From positions 1-10,113 of the forward strand of contig JAGQRC010000071.1 in NCBI GenBank assembly GCA_020425835.1: 10,113 nt of DNA. The letters run 5' to 3'. Position numbers and translations under genes: made by a program. Each line of letters begins with the position of its first letter. The first letter of the stretch is position 1. The notes under the pieces were generated by a model that did not search any database, was not told where the DNA came from, and saw only the letters and a program-made list of their open reading frames with translations. Source of the stretch: Planctomycetota bacterium. GTDB lineage: Bacteria; Planctomycetota; UBA8108; UBA1146; JAJFFE01. This document shows positions 6,660 to 10,113 of this stretch, in pieces.

Positions 6660-7751
6660 GTGCTCGACCGACTCCACGTCTTGATCATGGCCGGCGGTTC
6701 CGGAACTCGATTCTGGCCGCGGAGCCGTCGCAACTTCCCGAAGCAGCTCCTGTCGATGACCGGTGACCGGACCTTGCTGGAGCAAACGGTCGCGCGTGTC
6801 CAGGGATTGGGCAGCGCGGATCGAGTCTGGGTGATGACCCGACACGATCTCGTCGACGCGGTCCGACGAACACTGCCGCAGCTTTCCACCTCCCGCCTGA
6901 TCGCCGAGCCGGAGCTCCGAGACACGGCGAGCGCACTGGTCCTCGCCGCGGCGCGCGTCGAGCAGGTGGATCCCGAAGCGATTCTGTTGGTGCTCCCGGC
7001 AGACCACTCGATCCCCGATGCCGATGCGTTCTGCTCCTGCGTCCGGGGCGCGGTGGACTCCCTCGCGATCCGAGACGGTCTGATCACGTTCGGGATCCCG
7101 GCGATCCAGCCCGAAGTGTCCTACGGCTACATCGAGCGCGGCGACGATCCCGTGCCCGCCGGATGCACGATCAGCTACGCGGTTCGCCGTTTCGTGGAGA
7201 AGCCGCCCCTCGACGAGGCTCGAGCTTTCGTCGCTTCCGGTCGGTTCTACTGGAACGGTGGGATCTTCATCTGGCGCCTCCCGACCTTCAAGAACGCCCT
7301 CCGACAGCACTCGCCGGAGCATGCCCGGGGCTGGGAGCGGTTGGCAGAGCTCGGCGAAGAGCTGTCGAACCCCGAGTCGACTCTTCTCGCAGATCGATTC
7401 GGTCAGCTCCCCCGAGTGTCGATCGACTACGCGTTGATGGAGCGGGCCGAGGGCGTTCGAGTGGTCGAGGCCAACTTCGGTTGGGACGACGTCGGGTCGT
7501 GGCGCGCGCTGGAACGTCACCGCGCGGCCGACCCGGGCGCCAACCTCACCGAAGGTCGGGTGCTCCTCGAGGACTGCCGGGAATGCACGGTGTTCGCGAG
7601 CTCCGATCGAGTGATCGCAGGCCTCGGACTGGAGGGGCTCGTCGTCATCGACACACCCGACGCCCTCTTGGTCTGCCCGCGAGACCGCGTCGACGAGGTC
7701 AAGAAGCTCACGGCGGGACTGGCCGAGCGCGCCTGGGATGACGTGCTGTGA
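6660..7751 (+). CDS. manC: Mannose-1-phosphate guanylyltransferase, short single-domain form
   Basis: ManC joins GTP and mannose-1-phosphate to make GDP-mannose, the donor for mannose, fucose and related sugars in surface glycans. The cytoplasmic 363-residue product covers the nucleotidyltransferase domain: GGSGTRFWPRSR (12-23), PKQ (27-29), EPELRDTASA (83-92, usual form EPxxRNTA), LPADH (112-116), SYGYIERG (154-161), FVEKP (178-182), NGGIFIW (199-205), SIDYALMER (254-262) and FGWDDVGSW (273-281). It lacks the cupin phosphomannose isomerase domain of the bifunctional form of about 480 residues, so isomerase must come from elsewhere. I chose the GTG at 6660 because GAGGAGGGG at 6647-6655 precedes it and the fold begins at residue 5. 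An in-frame ATG at 6606 would add 18 unlike residues. The stop overlaps the ruvX start as GTGA. Confidence 0.95.
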   Translation: MLDRLHVLIMAGGSGTRFWPRSRRNFPKQLLSMTGDRTLLEQTVARVQGLGSADRVWVMTRHDLVDAVRRTLPQLSTSRLIAEPELRDTASALVLAAARVEQVDPEAILLVLPADHSIPDADAFCSCVRGAVDSLAIRDGLITFGIPAIQPEVSYGYIERGDDPVPAGCTISYAVRRFVEKPPLDEARAFVASGRFYWNGGIFIWRLPTFKNALRQHSPEHARGWERLAELGEELSNPESTLLADRFGQLPRVSIDYALMERAEGVRVVEANFGWDDVGSWRALERHRAADPGANLTEGRVLLEDCRECTVFASSDRVIAGLGLEGLVVIDTPDALLVCPRDRVDEVKKLTAGLAERAWDDVL

Positions 7752-8188
7752 GCCGCTGGCTCGGCATCGACCCCGGTGAGAAGCGGATCGGTATCGCCCG
7801 CAGCGACGCCCTCGGCCTCGTGGCCCAGCCGCTCGAGATCCTCGATTCGGTCGAAGCGCTGATCCACCTGTTGAGGGAATCTCGCGACGATCTCGCGGGG
7901 GGGATCGTCGGGCTCCCGCGCAACATGGACGGGAGCTACGGGCCGTTGGCACGGCGCTCGGCCGAGCTCGTTCGGCGTCTGCGAGGTGAGGTCGATCTGC
8001 CCCTCTACCTGTGGGATGAGCGCCTCACGACCCGGCAGGCCGACCGGATATCCCGATCCGTGGGAGCCGACCGTCGTCACGGCGGACGGAGGCGCCGCCT
8101 GGACGACCTCGCCGCCGCCGTTCTCCTCCAGTCGTTTCTGGACGCCGGCACGCCCGCGGTCGAGGACCCACCGGGACTCGGGGACTGA
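7748..8188 (+). CDS. ruvX: YqgF/RuvX family pre-16S rRNA nuclease (Holliday-junction-resolvase-like)
   Basis: YqgF/RuvX is a small RNase H-fold nuclease. It is essential in E. coli, where it acts in 5' maturation of 16S rRNA, and was earlier named a putative Holliday junction resolvase. The 146-residue product has normal length and the usual motifs: GIDPGEKRIGIA (6-17) with catalytic Asp8, GLPRNMDGSYG (55-65), WDERLTT (89-95) and LDDLAAAVLLQ (118-128) with the last acidic residues. It starts at GTG, sharing GTGA with the manC stop and having no strong ribosome binding site of its own, so it is probably translated by coupling. Its pairing with manC looks like chance operon packing and not a shared pathway. 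It lies upstream of rpsO, another 30S-subunit gene. Confidence 0.93.
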   Translation: MSRWLGIDPGEKRIGIARSDALGLVAQPLEILDSVEALIHLLRESRDDLAGGIVGLPRNMDGSYGPLARRSAELVRRLRGEVDLPLYLWDERLTTRQADRISRSVGADRRHGGRRRRLDDLAAAVLLQSFLDAGTPAVEDPPGLGD

Positions 8189-8221
8189 CCCCCGGACCTT
8201 CTGTGGCGGACGCCCGGGGTC
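8187..8221 (+). terminator. Weak hairpin at the ruvX stop, possible terminator
   Basis: GACCCC (8187-8192) pairs with GGGGTC (8216-8221). With one bulged base, GG (8194-8195) can also pair with CC (8214-8215). The hairpin begins at the ruvX stop codon, but no T run follows, so an intrinsic terminator is doubtful. It may only stabilise the 3' end. Confidence 0.22.
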
Positions 8222-8446
8222 GACTCCGCCCGCGCTCCGCGTGAGCCCGCGACTCCGAAGCCGCAGGAGACCCGCTGGCTGCGTCATGTGAACGAAGTCG
8301 ATTTCGCCGCGACCCACACCGTCGTCTCCGGTCGCGGCGTCCCGAGCCGATCGCAGCGGGGGGGGCGCTGGCCCTGCCCGCGAACGTCGGAAGGCTTTCT
8401 CGCGACGCCGATCACGAGTCGTTCGGGGCTGGCGCGCCGAAAAGGG
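8189..8446. other. Non-coding spacer between ruvX and the rpsO promoter, with a 10-bp inverted repeat and a G8 run
   Basis: No credible gene or known RNA was recognised here. CGCCGCGACC (8305-8314) is repeated in perfect inverted form as GGTCGCGGCG (8330-8339) around a 15-base loop. A run of eight G (8358-8365) lies within CAGCG...CGCTG (8354-8370), which can form a hairpin with a G-rich loop. No T run follows either structure. The tRNA, 4.5S RNA and RNase P hallmarks I looked for are absent. The role is unknown. Confidence 0.45.
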
Positions 8447-8474
8447 TTGCCAGAACGACCTAACCACCTATCAT
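8447..8474 (+). promoter_or_regulatory. Sigma-70-type promoter of rpsO
   Basis: TTGCCA (8447-8452) matches the -35 consensus TTGACA at five of six bases. TATCAT (8469-8474) matches the -10 consensus TATAAT at five of six. They are 16 bases apart. The area is more A/T-rich than its surroundings. Transcription would begin near 8481, leaving a leader of about 140 bases before rpsO. This is the best promoter in the window. Confidence 0.7.
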
Positions 8475-8480
8475 GCTGCC

Positions 8481-8620
8481 CTTTTGCGTCGGCACGTCGC
8501 CCAATTCCGGGCCCCGGACGCTTCCCCTCGTGCTGGGCTTCCGGCTCTTCGCTCTCGATCCTCCGGACGGGTTCCGGGTTCTTCGGGGAGCGAGGCCGTC
8601 GTCCTGGTTGGAGCAGAACA
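8481..8620 (+). promoter_or_regulatory. Structured rpsO leader, candidate S15 autoregulatory element
   Basis: The leader between the predicted transcription start and rpsO can fold. CTTCGCTC (8547-8554) pairs with GAGCGAGG (8588-8595), eight pairs with one G-U, enclosing CCGGA/TCCGG (8563-8567 and 8573-8577). Upstream, TCCGG (8506-8510) pairs with CCGGA (8514-8518). GCGTC (8486-8490) with GACGC (8517-8521) and GCACG (8492-8496) with CGTGC (8529-8533) are crossing alternatives that would make a pseudoknot. In several bacteria S15 represses its own mRNA through leader structures that differ between lineages. Regulation here is inferred. Confidence 0.4.
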
Positions 8621-8890
8621 ATGAGCATCGCGCCTGGCCGCAAGCAGGAGCTCTTCAAGGAGTACGGTCAATCGACGAACGACACGGGCTCTGCGCAAGT
8701 GCAGGTCGCCGTACTGACCGAGCGGATTCGCAACATCACCGAGCACCTGAAGGCCAACAAGAAGGACTACGCCAGTCGGCGGGGGCTCCTGAAGTTGGTC
8801 GGACGTCGAACGACCTTGCTGCGATACCTCGCACGCAAGGACCACCCGGCGTATCAGCAACTCATCGCTTCCCTCGGCCTGCGGAAGTGA
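8621..8890 (+). CDS. rpsO: 30S ribosomal protein S15
   Basis: S15 is a primary binding protein of the 16S rRNA central domain and starts assembly of the 30S platform. The 89-residue product has exactly the family length. It shows the standard DTGSAQVQVAVLTERI (21-36), the rRNA-binding helix with His42, Asp49 and Ser52, SRRGLLKLVGRR (52-63), LLRYL (66-70) and a LIASLGLRK end (81-89). The usual histidines near 46 and 50 are Asn and Tyr here. I chose the ATG at 8621 because GGAG at 8610-8613 is seven bases upstream and the family starts there. A longer in-frame reading back to 8288 runs through the promoter and leader and is not coding. A good promoter lies about 150 bases upstream and a strong terminator follows. 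pnp comes next, the widely conserved order. Confidence 0.98.
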   Translation: MSIAPGRKQELFKEYGQSTNDTGSAQVQVAVLTERIRNITEHLKANKKDYASRRGLLKLVGRRTTLLRYLARKDHPAYQQLIASLGLRK

Positions 8891-9052
8891 GTCGTCACCC
8901 CGACGTGGAGCGACCTGGAACGCGAGCCGAACGACGCCAGTCCCACCCGCGGCGCCCGTCGTCGCTGGCGCGCCGCGCGGTGGGCGGGCCGAGACTGATC
9001 GTGACCCCTCAGATCCGTTCGGCGGGAATCGCCTCGCCGCCGCACGGGCTCG

Positions 9053-9092
9053 ACGCTTTCGGCGGAATCGCAGGATTCCCCGAAAGCGTTTT
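9053..9092 (+). terminator. Rho-independent terminator after rpsO
   Basis: ACGCTTTCGG (9053-9062) pairs perfectly with CCGAAAGCGT (9080-9089). Above a single bulged C at 9063, GGAATC (9064-9069) pairs with GATTCC (9074-9079) around the loop GCAG. This 16-bp stem is followed by a short T run (9089-9092). It sits about 160 bases after the rpsO stop and would separate rpsO from pnp transcription, fully or in part. The T run is short, so some read-through is likely. Confidence 0.75.
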
Positions 9093-9098
9093 CGATGG

Positions 9099-9135
9099 CG
9101 AGAACCGTCGCCCGCGACCGAGAACGTCGCCCGCG
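9099..9135 (+). repeat. Imperfect tandem direct repeat upstream of pnp
   Basis: CGAGAACCGTCGCCCGCG (9099-9116) recurs as CGAGAACGTCGCCCGCG (9119-9135) with one base deleted, at a period of about 20 bases, or two helical turns. It lies between the rpsO terminator and the pnp leader hairpins, where a pnp promoter or regulator site would be expected. No good -35/-10 pair was found. The repeat is seen; its role is unknown. Confidence 0.5.
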
Positions 9136-9146
9136 GATTAGAAGAA

Positions 9147-9217
9147 GGTCTGATGCCAGACCCACCCCGTTCGATGCGGAACGGGACAACAAACGCGTGG
9201 AGAGTCGGCCCCCCGAC
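9147..9217 (+). promoter_or_regulatory. Three consecutive hairpins in the pnp leader
   Basis: GGTCTG (9147-9152) pairs with CAGACC (9157-9162) around ATGC. CCCGTTC (9166-9172) pairs with GGAACGG (9179-9185, closing with GGG) around six bases. GTCGG (9204-9208) pairs with CCGAC (9213-9217) around CCCC. All pairs are Watson-Crick. In E. coli the pnp leader hairpin is cut by RNase III and then used by PNPase to limit its own mRNA. The present hairpins are shorter and different, so a similar feedback role is only an inference. Confidence 0.45.
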
Positions 9218-9262
9218 GCAGCGGGGACGCGCAAGAACCCACCGCCGGCTCAGGAGGAATTC

Positions 9263-10113
9263 ATGACAAGAGTAGAAGTTTCGAGAGAGATCGCCGGGCG
9301 AACCCTGACGATCGAAACCGGCGAGATCGCCAAGCAAGCGGCAGGATCGGTCATGGTCCACTATGGCGGGACGACCGTTTTCTGCGCCGTGACGTTCGGC
9401 GACCCCCCGCCGCATCTCGACTTCTTTCCGCTGACCGTCGACTACCGCGAGAAGACCTACGCGGCGGGCAAGTTCCCGGGCGGGTTCTTCAAGCGCGAGG
9501 GACGACCGACCACGAAGGAGATCCTCACGGCTCGCCTGATCGACCGTCCCGTGCGTCCGCTCTTTCCGGACGGCTTCAAGAAGGACGTCTCGATCGCCTG
9601 CATGACGCTGTCGGCCGATCGCGTCAACGACCCCGATATCCTCGCCATGGTCGCGGCGTCGGCCGCGCTCTCGATCTCGCCACTTCCCGTGTCCGGAGTC
9701 ACCGGCGCGGTGCGAGTCGGTTACGACGACGGCGAATTCCTGATCAACCCGACGACCGAGGAGCGTGAGCGGAGCACGCTCGATCTCGTCGTGGCCGGCA
9801 CGCGTGACGCCGTCATGATGGTCGAGGCGGGCGCTCAGGAGGTCTCGGAGCAGGTGATCCTCGACGCGCTCGACCGCGGACACGAAGTGATCCGCGAGGT
9901 GGTCGACATGATCGCCGAGCTCACGGAGAAGGTCGGCAAGGAGAAGCTCGAGTTCGAGGCTCCGGCGCTCGACGAGGATCTCTACGGCCGCGTCCGAGAG
10001 TTCACCTGGAACCGTCTCATGGACGCGATCGAGACCCCGGGGAAGCACGCCAAGAAGCAGGCGATGGACCTGGTCAAGGAGGACCTCCTCTCCGAGCTGG
10101 TCCCTGAGGAGCT
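9263..10113 (+). CDS. pnp: Polyribonucleotide nucleotidyltransferase (PNPase), 3' end outside window
   Basis: PNPase is a trimeric 3'-5' phosphorolytic exoribonuclease that degrades mRNA, often with RNase E in a degradosome. The first 283 residues of a family usually near 700 are visible. They cover the first RNase PH-like domain and the start of the all-helical linker domain. Recognisable blocks are DFFPLTVDYREKTYAAGKFP (53-72), FFKREGRP (75-82), TARLIDRPVRPLFPDGF (89-105), DPDILAMVAASAALSIS (122-138) and LDLVVAGT (173-180). The catalytic second RNase PH domain and the KH and S1 domains lie beyond the window. AGGAGG at 9252-9257 gives a strong ribosome binding site five bases before the ATG. 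It is separated from rpsO by 372 bases containing a terminator, repeats and three hairpins. Confidence 0.98.
   Translation, partial: MTRVEVSREIAGRTLTIETGEIAKQAAGSVMVHYGGTTVFCAVTFGDPPPHLDFFPLTVDYREKTYAAGKFPGGFFKREGRPTTKEILTARLIDRPVRPLFPDGFKKDVSIACMTLSADRVNDPDILAMVAASAALSISPLPVSGVTGAVRVGYDDGEFLINPTTEERERSTLDLVVAGTRDAVMMVEAGAQEVSEQVILDALDRGHEVIREVVDMIAELTEKVGKEKLEFEAPALDEDLYGRVREFTWNRLMDAIETPGKHAKKQAMDLVKEDLLSELVPEE

Noticed and set aside
5796..7952. 718-residue minus-strand ORF
   Set aside because: It lies opposite PIG-L, manC and part of ruvX, which all have clear motifs. Long antisense reading frames are expected at this GC content, and its protein is Arg/Asp/Gly-rich with no recognisable domain.
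8288..8620. N-terminal extension of rpsO
   Set aside because: It would cover the promoter and leader, and S15 is normally 88-90 residues, as obtained from the ATG at 8621.
9138..9143. TAGAAG as a -10 box for pnp
   Set aside because: No acceptable -35 box lies 15-19 bases upstream.
8471..10048. 525-residue minus-strand ORF
   Set aside because: It is opposite rpsO and pnp, both unmistakable, and its composition is that of an antisense shadow.
1..10113. tRNA, rRNA, CRISPR array, insertion sequence, toxin-antitoxin or phage genes
   Set aside because: I looked on both strands for tRNA arm motifs, regular repeats with spacers, transposase motifs and terminal inverted repeats and saw none.

Overview
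This 10.1 kb window is GC-rich bacterial chromosome (roughly two thirds G+C by eye). It carries ten protein genes, two of them cut by the window edges. The proteins are those of a Gram-negative-type cell that makes a surface polysaccharide and has, or once had, flagella. The S15 and PNPase sequences, the short single-domain ManC and the mixed gene order resemble Planctomycetota or another deep-branching Gram-negative lineage. That placement is an impression from protein character, not a search result. There is no tRNA, rRNA, CRISPR array, transposase or phage gene, and nothing suggests recent transfer.

Layout. (1) Positions 1-1884, minus strand: a WbqC-like protein and a WecA/MraY-family sugar-1-phosphate transferase, overlapping by ATGA. 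This is the end of a polysaccharide operon that runs off the left edge. (2) Positions 2035-2751, minus strand: a lone FlgF/FlgG-type flagellar rod protein with a strong ribosome binding site and a sigma-54-like promoter. (3) Positions 2947-4193, plus strand: dtd (D-aminoacyl-tRNA deacylase), coupled by ATGA to a short J-domain protein with a helical C-terminal half. (4) Positions 4200-5660, minus strand: a membrane O-antigen ligase/polymerase-like protein, tail to tail with the J-protein gene. (5) Positions 5892-8188, plus strand: a PIG-L deacetylase, manC and ruvX/yqgF, the last two overlapping by GTGA. (6) Positions 8469-10113, plus strand: rpsO with a good sigma-70 promoter, a leader of about 140 nt and a clear intrinsic terminator, then a hairpin-rich leader and the first 283 codons of pnp.

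How the genes fit together. Five genes point to one theme. The WecA-like enzyme would start the lipid-linked glycan, WbqC and the PIG-L deacetylase would modify sugars, ManC would supply GDP-mannose, and the ligase/polymerase would assemble or transfer the finished chain. They lie in three separate pieces among housekeeping genes. The right end is the widely conserved rpsO-pnp pair, which links ribosome assembly to RNA decay.

I found no convincing new multi-gene system. The most interesting signals are non-coding: an 11-bp RNA hairpin just before the manC ribosome binding site, three hairpins in the pnp leader, the structured rpsO leader, and the sigma-54-like element before the orphan flagellar gene. 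Several start codons were moved downstream of the longest possible ORF, on ribosome binding site and family-length evidence.
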